Assembly (NCBI GenBank): GCA_030549495.1
Contig: JAUIRK010001057.1
Span: 186,001-250,000, forward strand
Direction of reading: 5' to 3'
From: Nectonema munidae
Taxonomy: Eukaryota; Nematomorpha; Nectonematoida; Nectonematidae
Length of the DNA stretch: 64,000 bases
The position numbers and the translations under genes were made by a program. Under the pieces are notes generated by a model, which had not been told where the DNA came from, did no database searches, and saw nothing but the letters and a program-made list of their open reading frames with translations. Position 1 is the stretch's first letter; the number at the start of each line of letters is the position of its first letter. This document shows positions 11,860 through 23,156 of the stretch, piece by piece.

Positions 11860-12768
11860 AATAACAAAGAAAAAACACAGTTGTAATCAACATGTAAGTT
11901 ATAATTATTTGAAAATCCTGCATTTTTAATACTATTTCATTTATAGTAAAAACATTAATTTCGAAATTAGGCTCAAACTCAAAAAGTGCTTCCATTGTTG
12001 GAAGCCAGGACACCTGAAGAAAAACTGTCGATGTTAGTCTTTTTATATACTTTAAATTGGAACCTTATGTTTTACTTCATTTTTTTTAGTACTCAAAGAA
12101 AAAAAATGTGAGCACAAATTTAGTTTACAGTTTAACAATAAGATTTTGATTTGCTATATTTAAACCCTTCTTTTCTTTGGAAGCAAATCCAGTCAAAAAG
12201 ACAGTAATTTGATTTTTATATAAGATAAAAACTCAATAAAGATAATTCTTTTTAGAATCAGAAGGTCTAAGTAAGAGTATCTGAATTTATCGTTTGACTA
12301 TTTTCTGTTTGTATCATTTAACTGTTTTATTTTGCTTCATAAAAAATTTTTTATATTTTAATATTTTTTAACTTTGTTTTTGAAAGCTCACTCGGGCAAA
12401 ATTATAGTTTGACTACTTTGTGTTTGCTTACACCAATTTGACTTTTAAACTAGTTTTAGAATGATGCCGAGAACAATGAAGTAATGCAATCTTAATTTAT
12501 TGTTGCACAATTTTAACTTTATTTTATATCTTTTTTGAGAGTCTAACTAACTTACACTATTCTTATACACTAAAAAGAATGAAAAAATTCTAATACAAAG
12601 TTTTCTAACTTTAGTTCTGTTTTACATTTTTGTTGTGTTTTTTTAAATTTATTTTTCTCAATAAAACTTTTTCATTTTTTAGAAAGATGATGAAAGATGA
12701 TGATGATGATGATGAGAAAGAAGAAATGGAGCACCTTAAAATATATGAATGATTTTTTTATTCAATAA
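11860..12768 (+). other. Possible small-exon gene with a CCHC zinc knuckle and acidic C-terminus
   Basis: A stretch at 11978-12031 encodes KKCFHCWKPGHLKKNCR, a clear C-x2-C-x4-H-x4-C zinc knuckle, preceded by an AG acceptor (TTATAG or ATTAG) and followed by GTTAGT. Short AG...GT-bounded segments follow near 12090-12108, 12183-12202, 12255-12270 and 12459-12480. A final segment after TTTTTTAG at 12682 reads KDDDDDDEKEEMEHLKIYE and a stop, with AATAAA at 12763. Seen: the knuckle, the acidic end and the poly(A) signal. Inferred: that they belong to one transcript; I could not fix a single frame through every segment. It could instead be a relic of a transposon or retroelement with a knuckle. Confidence 0.3.
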
Positions 12769-13904
12769 AGTTTCCAATTTTTTTTATTCTTAATTGATAT
12801 CTTTACCCCTTTTCTCTACACATAATTGGAGATGGTGCGCATATATTTGAAGGGAGAAAGTTTTGTTATGCATGTTGCTATTTATAAGTCCTCATTCATT
12901 GTTGACGTTAAGTTTAATAGGGCGGGGTTAAAGTTTAAGGTAAGCTTAATTAAGAATGAAATAGAATAGACAAGAGAAGAGTAGGAATTCAGAAAAATGT
13001 GTTGTCCTTTTTGGAAGACGCTTAAAAGTCCGCCCCTCTAATGATTTCAAGGATGTGCCCCCTGCCTTATAGCTGTCAATTTACTAAATTTTTGCATTTG
13101 TCTTCTAGATAATTTGTGATAACAAATTCTTAGAAATCGTTTCAATCTATTTTTTGAGATAGCACAACCCTAAAATGGGTTAGAAACATAAGTTTTGCAT
13201 AAACTTTCAATGCTCGCAAAATTGGCCTTATACCACCAGCTCTTGCGCAACCAGCATAAAACTCGGAAATTGAAAATTCATTTACATTATTCAGCATTTT
13301 AATTTGTGTGCAGCAAAATACTATTTACTATATTTTCTGGAAAAAAAGCTTCATACTCTGTAGCAGGAGAAATTGAAGTACCAGGAACAAAATTGATTAT
13401 ATCTCTTGAGAGAAAACGATGAAAAAAAGGATTTGCAGACAGACATAGAGGTTAGATGTAGAAATATATGTGTTATTGGACTTTCTAATTATTATTCCAA
13501 TCGTTTAATTTTCAACTCTTCATTTTCAGATGAGGTTTCTATTTCAAGGGACAAAAAATCTTCCTCACTTGTACACGCTAAATCTGATGACGAAGACATG
13601 AATAACACTCAGAAAATATAAAATGCTTACAAGTGAAAAACAAAATGAATGAGTATTATAGAGATAGGTGAACATATTTGTTACATGAGCGTTTGCTAAA
13701 AATTTGACATGTATATAAGCACTTCCTTTCAAATTGATTACGTATATTTAGAATGAAACTTGTTTTTTTATAATTTGATGTTGAGTTTGTTTATCATGCC
13801 TCTTTCATTATGGCAGGATTTTTCTAAGCTCTATGTTTTAGCTCATCAGTAAAATTCTTTTTTTCATAGATTCAGACATATATTCATGTATTTATATACA
13901 CTAT

Positions 13905-14047
13905 AAAGGTACCGTGGGGTGTTTTCATTGGAAAGGCACATTGGGCCACTTGTATCGAACTATTAGGAAAGTAGGCTTAATGCGGGATCGAAGCCAAGAT
14001 CTTGGATTATGTAAAGCCACTATCTAACCAACCTTACTCACGCTCCC
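13905..14047 (-). repeat. tRNA-derived SINE, copy B
   Basis: Same family as 1821-1954: minus-strand B-box-like segment (diverged, GGCTTCGATCCC), tail with TAGTTCGATACAAGTGGCCC and GGTACC at the end. The rest of 13080-15300 is AT-rich with no convincing gene. Confidence 0.7.
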
Positions 14048-15314
14048 TATATATAATGCAAAACTAAAAAATATGCCATAAATATAAACTAAAATACCAA
14101 CACTGTCAAATTTCAGTTATTTTATTCATTTATTATTATATATTTGGAATAAAATACATATTCTGATAAAATGATCAAAATTTATTTTAAAAACCGTTAG
14201 ATGGCGTTAAAAATATAAATAAAAATTTTGATTTTATGCATTATTTGTTGTTGGAAACTTAAATATATTGAAAATTTTTATAGATAAGTTTTTCTCACCT
14301 TAAAGTTTGATGATCTCTTGCTTGGTAGATTTTTATAAAATTCCAAAAATTTTTAGAAATTAGTTTCAATGTTTAGTGTGAACACAATTGTGTTCAAGTG
14401 GTCGGATGGGGGTTAAATAGACTAATATTTTTAGTTTATATTTAATTCTACCCCTCTCTAAAATAGACTAGTATTTAGTACCGTTTTGTTCTATATCACT
14501 TTTCATTCAAAAGATTTTACACATCTTATATATTCTATACATAGAACGCTATTTTCATCATCGAGTTTTACACTCCCATTATCGACCAAGATTCTTAAAA
14601 ATATTATTTATCAATTTTCTGCTCGATAAACAACTGCCCAAAACAGGGAGAATTCAAGGAGAGACAAGTGATCGAACATTAAAAAATTTTTAGTTAGGCA
14701 AACACTCTATCTATCACTTGAGTTTTAGAAATTGCATAGAATGCGTGTACAATATATTTGCCTATTTTTTTTTATCCTTGTACGCAATGCAATTATAATT
14801 AAGAGAGAAATAATAGCCTTGACAGAATGCAAGTGATTGCTACGTTCATACATGTTTACTTGTTTTTTCTCAAAGTTTGGGTAAATTTTGTTTTAATTTT
14901 TTCAATCTATATTTACGATATTTTTCATATTTTGCTTTTTTATTTTTTATTCCATTCTACTTTATACATTATATACTATATTTTTCTACACTGTATAAAG
15001 AGTATTCTTAATCTATAGGACATTATATTATTTGAAATATAAAAGATAATATGAAAATAAAACAAAGGAAAGATAAAGGATGCAAATACGCAAGTTAAGA
15101 TTACAAAAAATATAACTGTATTGATTGGCATAGTTGGATTAACGCCAATATCTCTGCTTTAGTTTTCTTGCCAAAATTAAAGAGTGCTTTACACTTATTG
15201 AGATAGATCAAATTCGTAAAAAACAACTCTGAGAAAATAATAATAGTTTTATATGAAAGAGTGGTTAGTTGGAAAGTTTTTAAACAAATAATACATGTAT
15301 TATAATAAAAACTA

Positions 15315-15362
15315 TTTTTACGGCACCCCTATGTGCCGCAGCACACCGGTTGGGAACCGTTG
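15315..15362 (-). repeat. hAT-type transposon end
   Basis: On the minus strand this reads CAACGGTTCCCAACCGGTG, then GCACATAGGGGTGCCGT, a characteristic terminal and sub-terminal pattern of several hAT families. The partner end was not found. Confidence 0.45.
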
Positions 15363-15690
15363 AAGATACATCTATAGATTTGTTTTTTTTGCCGAGATTA
15401 CATTCCTCCAAATTGAGACAGATAGGAATATCATACTCAGGAATAGAACCAAGAACGACTGCATCAATACTCAACCCTTGGCGATATGCTGATAAATGTA
15501 TGCATATTTTATATTTATTAATGCATTTATTCTATTCATTTGTGTACAACATAGTAATTAGTATGTAAAATTGTATATACAAAGATTATTTTTCAGCTTT
15601 TATAATCTTCAAAAGATGTTAAAAATTGTATAGCAAAAATCTCCAATAAATAGAATGTCTTCTTCCTATTTTATATTTCGTGAGCCTTCT

Positions 15691-16968
15691 TCATGAGTCC
15701 GGCGTCCCCTCCTTACTCTCAACACAAACTTCACCCAAACTAAGATCAAGATTGGAGAAGTCGTTTTCGTGGGAATCCAAAGTGAAACTGAAATTGTCAA
15801 AGGAAGATAGTGACGAAATTTGTGTGATTTCCGAAAATACGTATTCGCACGGATCAAAATCTCTATCTTCGTTTCCAAAAGAGAGTTTGCTTCCTACATT
15901 CATTGGACTTGGAATCATAATTTCTAGCGGAGAAACGGCAGTAGGTGTGGAAGCAGACATTTCCTTTGGGCCTTCATTTGAAATCCTTTCATGGATCTGC
16001 TCCTCTTCTACAAAGTTTATATTCCAAGATTCAATATCCTCTTTTTGAGGAATGAAGGGAGAGACTGCGGTTTCAACATCTCTCTTGTCACAAGATGAGG
16101 TTAGAGTGTATTTATCTGTTGTGAAGACATTATCATCATCAACTTTACCACAGCTAACACTATTCATCTCTGCTTGAACATCCTGATCTCTTCTCAAGGC
16201 ACGAGGTTTCAAAGGGTCAGAAGCAGGCTTAGCAGACGAAGGTAAAGAAGTTTCGAGAAAGATGGCATTTAATGTTTGTTTGATTAATTTTTCAAAGAAG
16301 ATCCAATCAGCGCCCTCATTCACAAATAGATGCTTAGATTTATCAGTCCTACCTGTAAGATCTTCCCTCTCGCTTAGAGTGGGCGTAAATCTGGCAGGTT
16401 TTTCCTCCAGGCAAAAATCTTTAAATCTCGAAACTCCACCCAAAACTTTATTCTTTGTTATGAAGGTGTTGTCCTTGGTATTTGAAGAGAGAGAAGGAAT
16501 GCCTTTTGGTGAAGTGTTAGCGCAAATCTTTTTTGAGATATTTTTCACGATCTCTTTAGCGCAATCGAGATCACTCATCTTTTTATCCTCTTCTCTCAGC
16601 TTCTGGGTTATGATTTTAGCTAAACTTTTATCCAATTCCAAAAACCCTTTCTCAACTCCACCAACATCTGCACTTTTATCACACAAGCGTTTAACTTTAC
16701 AGCAAGCGTTTTTCTTTTTTCGGATTTCCTCTTGAATAGCTCTTATTTCCATTTTAAGATTCGTACACAACTTCCTCTCTGATATTTTGGTGGAAACGTC
16801 ATTAAATGCCAACAAATCATCCAATAAATGTCGAAAACTTTGTCGTTCAATCGAAGTCTCGCTCCCATTGTTAAGACATCTTCCCGCTAACACATCTCGT
16901 TGATTTTCTTTAACTTTGGCAAAATTTCGTTCAACTTTTTTAATTGAATTTGCCAACTCTTCAATCAT
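15691..16968 (-). CDS. Unidentified 425-aa coiled-coil/acidic protein, intronless
   Basis: A single open frame of 425 codons from the ATG at 16968 (MIEELANSIKKVERNFAK). The frame stays open six codons upstream, but the next upstream candidate is not ATG, and TTTCATTTAG just before could be an acceptor joining a 5' untranslated exon. Residues 1-100 are charged and helical with heptad-like spacing (IEELANSIKKVE; LKMEIRAIQEEIRKKKN), suggesting a coiled coil. The middle is basic (KRLCDKSADV, KKICANTSPKG). The last 150 residues are Ser/Asp/Glu-rich (SSLSSFDNFSFTLDSHENDF) and probably disordered. No catalytic motif, signal peptide or membrane segment is visible. Base composition is less AT-rich than the flanks, supporting a real gene. 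It lies 670 bp downstream of ISY1 on the same strand; no functional link is implied. I do not recognise the family. Confidence 0.7.
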   Translation of the reverse strand: MIEELANSIKKVERNFAKVKENQRDVLAGRCLNNGSETSIERQSFRHLLDDLLAFNDVSTKISERKLCTNLKMEIRAIQEEIRKKKNACCKVKRLCDKSADVGGVEKGFLELDKSLAKIITQKLREEDKKMSDLDCAKEIVKNISKKICANTSPKGIPSLSSNTKDNTFITKNKVLGGVSRFKDFCLEEKPARFTPTLSEREDLTGRTDKSKHLFVNEGADWIFFEKLIKQTLNAIFLETSLPSSAKPASDPLKPRALRRDQDVQAEMNSVSCGKVDDDNVFTTDKYTLTSSCDKRDVETAVSPFIPQKEDIESWNINFVEEEQIHERISNEGPKEMSASTPTAVSPLEIMIPSPMNVGSKLSFGNEDRDFDPCEYVFSEITQISSLSSFDNFSFTLDSHENDFSNLDLSLGEVCVESKEGTPDS

Positions 16969-17180
16969 CAAGCTAAATGAAAGCAATGCGTATATAAAAT
17001 TTTAACGATATTTTCAGAACTTATATTGTTGGCTCATAAAATCTAGTTAAAATAGAACTTTACTAAAATGTACATACTTCTAAATTTATTAAAGGTAGCT
17101 TATTATCCCCTTGTTTTGAGTTGCAGAAACGAACACTATGCAAAAGTTCAAGTTATCAAAGTTCATATGTTAACCTAAAC

Positions 17181-17260
17181 CAGTGTTGTCCAAATTGCGG
17201 CCTGCGGTCCACATGCCACCCTCAGTGCATCTTTTGAAAATTTATTACTCTTTGTATGCA
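17181..17260 (+). repeat. hAT-type transposon end
   Basis: CAGTGTTGTCCAAATTGCGG followed by CCTGCGGTCCACATGCC is the standard left end of a widespread hAT group (CAG.GTT.TCCAAC.TGCGGCC). The right end is not visible between here and ISY1. Confidence 0.5.
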
Positions 17261-17638
17261 AAGATAAAAACAATATTTTTACAAGTCCCATTATTAGTAT
17301 AACTGAATTTGCGGTACACTTTATCCACTTATTCCTCTGCATAAAACCCGTATTCAGAGGGCTAATGCACAAAGCTACGGACTCGTCAAAGTTCGGTAGC
17401 GAGTCGTAAAACTCGATCTATCCAGTTGTGAAAGATTATTTTTTCCTTTTGACACGCAAAATTGATAATAAAAAATTTACAAAAAACAAAATAAAATTTA
17501 TTTAAAATTACACTGAAAATATTTAGAAGTGTAAATCCAAACTTCAGTGAATGTTTAAATGATTTGATGAAAAGAAAAATGGAGGTGTAGACTCTAATGA
17601 CTTGGGCTGGTTAGAAAGAATGAAAGTTATGACAAAAA

Positions 17639-18481
17639 CTAAGATTCGTATGGATTAACGTAAGTGTCGAGTAATTGCATCTTCTTCTTCTCGAGAAGTG
17701 CATCAGCGATCTCTTTTTGAGTGGGAACGACGACCTGATAGTAGGGCGTCACCAATCCCTCCTGCTTGCTACTCCTTCTTTTGAGAAAGTTGTCCAGTTC
17801 TTCATTAACAAGGCCACGATCGTCGTCCTCGGAGGAGTCGCCGTCGTTGACGATATCATCTCCGTCTTCAACTAAAGCAGACGAACCAGCTTCCTCATCA
17901 CGATGTGATTCGGAGATGGCGCGTAAAACTGCGTCCTTCTCGGCGATCGCTTCTAACTCAAGTATGACGCCGTCGTCTTCATCCATGTATCCGTAGTAAG
18001 AGATGTCCACTCGCCGGGTCAACTCGTTCCTCTTCTGCTTGTGCGATTTCACTGCTTCGCTCCCACTCTCCAACAACTCCCTCACGCCAGGCAAGTCTTT
18101 GGCAGCACCGAAGTATTTGTAGGCGTCATGGACGCCCGGCACCTCTTCCCCATCTTGGTCAATGACCTTAATCACGTTGCTTCGGTAGTCTCTTCCTCCG
18201 ATTTCTTTTATGCGGATTTCCCAGTGCCTCTTTTCCCGCAAATTCTTATTTATTTCATCGTTCAGATCGCGAATCTTGTATTCACCCAGACCGGGATTTT
18301 GAATTTGCGAAACTTTTTCTACGATCTCTCGAATGATTTCTTTCCTCCAATGCTCCGCTTTCCGTAAGTTATTGCACTCACTAGCAAGATAAGGTCGCTT
18401 TTCAGTTATTTTGCCTTCATCCAGCTGCATCTTTCGAAATCGTGCTAGAGCGGTCATGGCTTTTTCGGCGCTTCGAGCCAT
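17639..18481 (-). CDS. ISY1: ISY1 pre-mRNA splicing factor homologue, intronless, complete
   Basis: A single open frame of 280 codons, close to the 285 aa I recall for human ISY1. ISY1 is a nuclear component of the Prp19-associated/catalytic spliceosome and affects splicing fidelity. The N-terminus MARSAEKAMTALARFRKMQ is the family signature, followed by RPYLASECNNLRKAEHWR, NPGLGEYKIRDLNDEINK, WEIRIKEIGGRDY and VPGVHDAYKYFGAAKDLPGV, covering the Isy1 domain (about residues 1-200). The C-terminal third is acidic and variable (EDDGVILELEAIAEKDAVL; DGDDIVNDGDSSEDDD) and ends PTQKEIADALLEKKKMQLLD, as in other animals. GC content is clearly higher than in the flanks. A minus-strand AATAAA lies about 140 bp after the stop, near 17497. 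The lack of introns could mean intron loss or a retrocopy that replaced the parent; the frame is intact, so it is probably functional. Confidence 0.95.
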   Translation of the reverse strand: MARSAEKAMTALARFRKMQLDEGKITEKRPYLASECNNLRKAEHWRKEIIREIVEKVSQIQNPGLGEYKIRDLNDEINKNLREKRHWEIRIKEIGGRDYRSNVIKVIDQDGEEVPGVHDAYKYFGAAKDLPGVRELLESGSEAVKSHKQKRNELTRRVDISYYGYMDEDDGVILELEAIAEKDAVLRAISESHRDEEAGSSALVEDGDDIVNDGDSSEDDDRGLVNEELDNFLKRRSSKQEGLVTPYYQVVVPTQKEIADALLEKKKMQLLDTYVNPYES

Positions 18482-19742
18482 TTTTATTTTACAATATTTT
18501 TATTACAAATTAAATCTTAAAATAAAAAATTTCAAAGTAACAGACATTTCCCTTCATTGAGTCGCTTAAGCTTTATAACAACAATGTCCTTTATCCCAAA
18601 AAAGATAACTCACACCACATTTTAAACTAATTCACTCTTGTATATCAAAAATAAATTTAAAAAGGTAAAGAATAAACAAAACACATTTCAAAAATTTTGA
18701 ATATTTATAACCAAGTAAAAAATAGCGATTTTTAAATGTTATAGGAAATATATATTTTCCTATTGGTTGAATTTTTTCTATCTATATCTCAAATAGATTT
18801 TACTATCTTAACATGCTGCTCTTTCAAGATTAAGGACAGAGTACTTGTTTATGAAATTTCGTTTTGCTTAAGTTCGTTATTCTTTTTATGAACAATCGAA
18901 AAAATTAACTTTGATAGTTATCATGCTGAAGATTAAACTATTTTTTCCAATTTAAAATGTAACAAACAAAGAAACGAAAGAAATTAATTCTTAATATTTT
19001 GCTTCTTCATATTAAATTAAAAAAATGGAATAGCTAAACAATCCCATGTCAGTCATACTAAATGAAGAATCTAAACCTAATAAACTATTAAAACTTAATA
19101 ATCAATATAAATGAAGAACAAAGTAAACTTACATAGTGAAATAGAATCAAAAATTTTAAAATTGTTTAAAAACAAGAAGTATTTTATTTCAAAAGTAGAA
19201 TTCTTTCTGCTAAGTCCAACTATATCCATGCTCAGATTTTGACACCTAGTAAAATTAATGTATGAAAAAATAGTTAAAAAAAGATACTGAAACATTAAAA
19301 GGACAACAATGATATTCGGTTAGATTGTAATGATTTAGCGAAAGCATTTTTCAGCCCTTATGGGCAAGTCAGCATGGATTTGTAGTAAACTTCTCCCTTT
19401 TAAACACTCGTGCTGATATACTTTGTGCTACGCTCTCTATTAACCCGTTATAAATGTCAAATCTTGAGATTTTAAGAACTTTTACTTTTTGAGCATAGTC
19501 CTATACACATAACACTCTACAAAAAGAATTTTTTTTATGTTGTAAAATAAAAGATAAATAAATTGTTCTCTTATAAGATCAGTGGTAGCATGTGGTATCA
19601 AAAACTAATATAATGAAAAAATTATTTAGTTGACAATACGAAAGAAACAAATTACAAATAATAAGAGATAAGACTATAGTAACTTTTTTGTTTTTTTATT
19701 TGAAAATGTATATAATGAAAGGTATTTTGACATGATTTTATA
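18482..19742. other. AT-rich intergenic stretch
   Basis: No gene, RNA or terminal repeat could be supported. A TTAACCCGTTATAAATGTC sequence at about 19443 resembles the TTAA MITE ends described elsewhere in the window but lacks a partner. Confidence 0.5.
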
Positions 19743-20186
19743 ATGAACTATATAATAACTCCTTTACTGAAAGCAGCTTACTTTAGTTATTTTGGTTGTA
19801 GAATAGAAGACCAAGATAAACCTTGGGCTCTACACGTTTCTTGCAAATCATGTTACAACGCCCTGACTGCCTGGTTTAATGGTAGAAAGTCATCTTTCAA
19901 GTTTGCCGTTCCAATGATCTTGAGAGTTCCGACAAGCCATGTCGATGATTCTTATTTCTGCCTCACTAAAATCAAAGGTTTCAAAGATGCATCCAGAACA
20001 AAAATTGTTTATCCGAATCTTCCGTCAGCTATTAGACCTGTTTATCATTCTGATGATTACCCAGTACGTGAACCACCCCAAAACAAGGACATATTCTTAT
20101 CGGGGGAGGAAGCGAGTTCTGTAGAATCCAAACTCTTCCAGAATCTCCAGGTCGTTACTCTTCATATTTTCTGGTATCTTCCCTAA
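19743..20186 (+). CDS. Partial copy of an uncharacterised invertebrate repeat-associated protein family
   Basis: A 147-codon open frame. Residues 10-110 have the pattern LKAAYFSYFGCRIEDQDKPW, then CKSCYNALTAWFNG, KSSFKFAVPMILR, SYFCLTKIKGF and YPNLPSAIRPVYHSDD. From memory this matches an uncharacterised protein family found in many copies in cnidarian and arthropod genomes. The cysteines C19, C34, C37 and a later YFC could form a zinc-binding site. The family's N-terminal part is missing and the frame ends without a recognised conserved tail, so this is a truncated copy or one exon of a split gene. Function unknown; multi-copy nature suggests transposon-borne cargo. Confidence 0.4.
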   Translation: MNYIITPLLKAAYFSYFGCRIEDQDKPWALHVSCKSCYNALTAWFNGRKSSFKFAVPMILRVPTSHVDDSYFCLTKIKGFKDASRTKIVYPNLPSAIRPVYHSDDYPVREPPQNKDIFLSGEEASSVESKLFQNLQVVTLHIFWYLP

Positions 20187-20260
20187 GATCCTTAAATACA
20201 ATAATTAGTCCAAATTCCAAAATTTAATAAGAATGGTAAATAGATTAATAATTTTTAACC

Positions 20261-20478
20261 TACAGTAAAACCTTGATATAAGGATACTTCGATTTAAAGA
20301 AGACGAAATCTGCGACGGTTTTTATAGGAATAGTTTGTATACATTACAAACCTTGATAGAAGGGACACCCTTAATAAATATTCTTAGGAACAGCTAAACT
20401 CTGACCAAATCATAAATTAGTCTTGATGTAATTAGCAAGGCTTATTTCATTCAGTACAGTAAAACCTTGACATAAGGA
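20261..20478 (+). repeat. Pair of pogo/Tigger-like ends in direct orientation
   Basis: ACAGTAAAACCTTGAYATAA occurs at 20262 and again at 20456, same strand, 194 bp apart. The sequence resembles the terminal repeat of pogo-type elements. No transposase lies between; these may be two 5' ends of internally deleted copies. Confidence 0.45.
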
Positions 20479-20479
20479 A

Positions 20480-23011
20480 TCACATCAGCATAATTAGATT
20501 AGGTGATTCACAAGCGTGAATATGTTTAGCAACCGTCAATGTTGTGGCTACTCTTAACCACAATCATGTGATACACGTTTCTTATTATCCATGCTCCTGA
20601 ATCAGACAGTGTTAGTGTAGAATATGGTTCTAGGACAAAAAAGGGGTCTACAGAATTCGACATTTCTACATAATACCACTTTACTGAAGTTAATCCTTCA
20701 CAGAGATAAACTTTATAATTATAAAAACAACAAGGGTATGTGTATAGGTGTGCATATATATTTCAATGTTGCTCTTTCTTTTGTGTTATAAAGAAACTCA
20801 CAAAAGTGTGTTTATACAAATTTCAAAGTACGGATGATAGATGAAAATAATTTTTTAACATTAAAATATAGTTACTATCCCTTAATTTAACTTTGCTTTA
20901 AATTTCATATATCTTTTTGAAGCTGACGAAAAAAAGTACAAAAGTATTAAATTAGAATGAATGTTATTTTGTGTTAACATTTTTAATGAAAAATAGGAAA
21001 ATTGGATAAATAGTCTACAGGGTTCAAAAGATTTTGCCGACAAAGAAAGAGATTTTGTCGAAAAACCGAGAAACTTAATTATTAAATAAAACTTAAAATC
21101 TTTATTATTTTATATAAATTAAAATAAATTATTTGTCGAAGAAAATAGCAACTATATAAAATAAAATTATAAATATTAAAAATATGTATTTGAACTATAA
21201 TCCATGAACAAATAAAAATATATTTTGAATAATTTCTGATGACTTTTAACAAAGTTTAATTCCCTTTCCCTATCATGTGTTGACCTAAAAGTGTATTCAA
21301 TCAAGTTGTGTAGCTGATACAAAATTGTTCTCATACGTCAAGTTTAGGAAGGAGAAACTTAAATACTTTGCTTTGATTATTTCTCCTTTTGATTTTACTT
21401 CCATTGTGTATACATCATTAGAGTATTCAATCAATCAGAATTAAGAAAAACTGGGTTGGCTGTATGTTGTTTTGTTATATCATATTTCATGAGAGGAAAG
21501 TATACAAAACTATGAAGTCAATGGTCGTCTTTTTTGATAATAATTATTCAAAGATAGACAAATCTAATAATTATGCTTTCTTATAACATATCTTATGTAT
21601 GATGTGTAAATTTATATCTCAGACAATCACATCTCCTAAGGACAAAATATATATAAAAAAAATGAGCACCGAGAAAAAATAAATTTTTATTTGGATATAT
21701 TAGAGAAGTGGCAAAAGAGAACCTATAGGAAATTAAAACATAGATAGAAAATTTAAACAGGATATCAAAAAATTAGAAATTTATGAGAAACTTCCAGTAC
21801 TCAAAATAATATTTTCCTAAAAAAACTTTCCGATTTTTTCAGTTTCTTATAAAAAATAGTATATATATTTTAAATAGATTTTAGCATAAAAGATACAATG
21901 AATTTGAGAATTTCACTTTAAAATGAGAAAAAACTTAGATGCCAATGAAGTAAGAACATTCAAGCGATTCACTTTCGATATTTTTAAATTGAAACTATAT
22001 ATAACAACTTTATATATAAACTGCTAGGATAGAGTCTATAGATTATGTATTTAAAAAAAAAGATATTGGTATATTATATATCAGTTTTATTATATAAGAA
22101 ATTTTGAAAAAAAACATTTTACATAACGTAGTAAAAGAAGATAAATAAATGCACAAGAAAATATAATAAAATAATGATGAAAAACATGTTTTCTAATAAA
22201 TCCTCCTAATAAAGCGTCTAATTTAATAAAATACTTTTAAATTAAAGAAAATTCTTATTATTTTAAAAAATTAATTTTATTGGTTTTTTAAAGTTCAGAC
22301 GTTGTCTGTACTCATCGTCTCCGTCAACATTTCTTAACATAAACAGATTTTTTAAGTGGAGATCAAGATAATCATATTTTGAGGCTTCACTCCATAAGGG
22401 GCCGGGGTCTAAACACCCCCATTTGGATCCGTCATTGGTTCTGCGTTTTTTTTAAATACAAGATGGTTTTCAAACGGTTCCTAGGAACTTTATTCAAATA
22501 ACTATTTTTTTTTGTTTTATTTTTCGCCATGTGATATTTATTTTAATTGTCTATACGACTAGTGTGTTTTGTAACATGTATTTTATCATTTGTATTTGTA
22601 TAATAAATTCTTCTTCTTAGTTATTTTTAAAGGTAAACGTGTACCGTGAAGAGTTTTCAAGGCTGGATTCACCGAAGACGTTTAGGTATTAAAGCACAGT
22701 TTTAAAACTCAAAGAATATAAATTGAAAGCTTAATTAAACTCAAAATTCCAAATTCAAATAATTACATATCAATGTATTTGGAACATGGTAAGCCTCCTG
22801 AATTATTAAAATATTCTCAATGACAAGAGACTATTTAACTAAAACGTTTTATGCTCGAATATTTTCCACATATAATATTGAATGTTGCTGAAAATTGAAA
22901 TATAGATTAAGAGTATAAAAAAATATATTGTGTTTAAATTTCATCTGATTTAAAGGAAATTTAAAAATTATTAGCATGTGAAAATTTGGCTTGAGGGATA
23001 TATAGAGGTAA
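20480..23011. other. AT-rich repeat-poor stretch
   Basis: No coding region is supported. The segment 22380-22620 (CATAAGGGGCCGGGGTCTAA ... TAATAAATTCTTCTTCTTAG) looks like a LINE or other element's 3' tail ending in TTC repeats, but has no identifiable domain. Confidence 0.4.
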
Positions 23012-23156
23012 AAGGTAAAGGTACCGCGGGGTGTTTTCATCGAGAAGGCACAATTGCGCCGCTTGTATCGAACTATGAGAAAGAAGGCTTGATACGAAAT
23101 CGAACCCAAGACTGAGTTATCGAAACCTAGTATCTAACCAACCTTACTTACGCCCC
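23012..23156 (-). repeat. tRNA-derived SINE, copy C
   Basis: Same family as 1821-1954, with minus-strand TGGGTTCGATTTC box, TAGTTCGATACAAGCGGCGC and GGTACCTTTACC. It is followed by two direct copies of a roughly 30-bp unit (CATATTAGKTGCTTGTCAAA) at about 23172 and 23267. Confidence 0.75.

Noticed and set aside
13300-13621. Possible two-exon gene end (KILFTIFSGKKASYSVAGE and DEVSISRDKKSSSLVHAK)
   Set aside because: Acceptor-like sites exist, but the reading phases do not join and no poly(A) signal follows; no family resemblance.
16262-16735. 157-codon plus-strand frame opposite the 425-aa gene
   Set aside because: Antisense shadow of the real coding frame, with low-complexity Phe/Leu-rich content.
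18041-18367. 108-codon plus-strand frame within ISY1
   Set aside because: Antisense shadow of ISY1.
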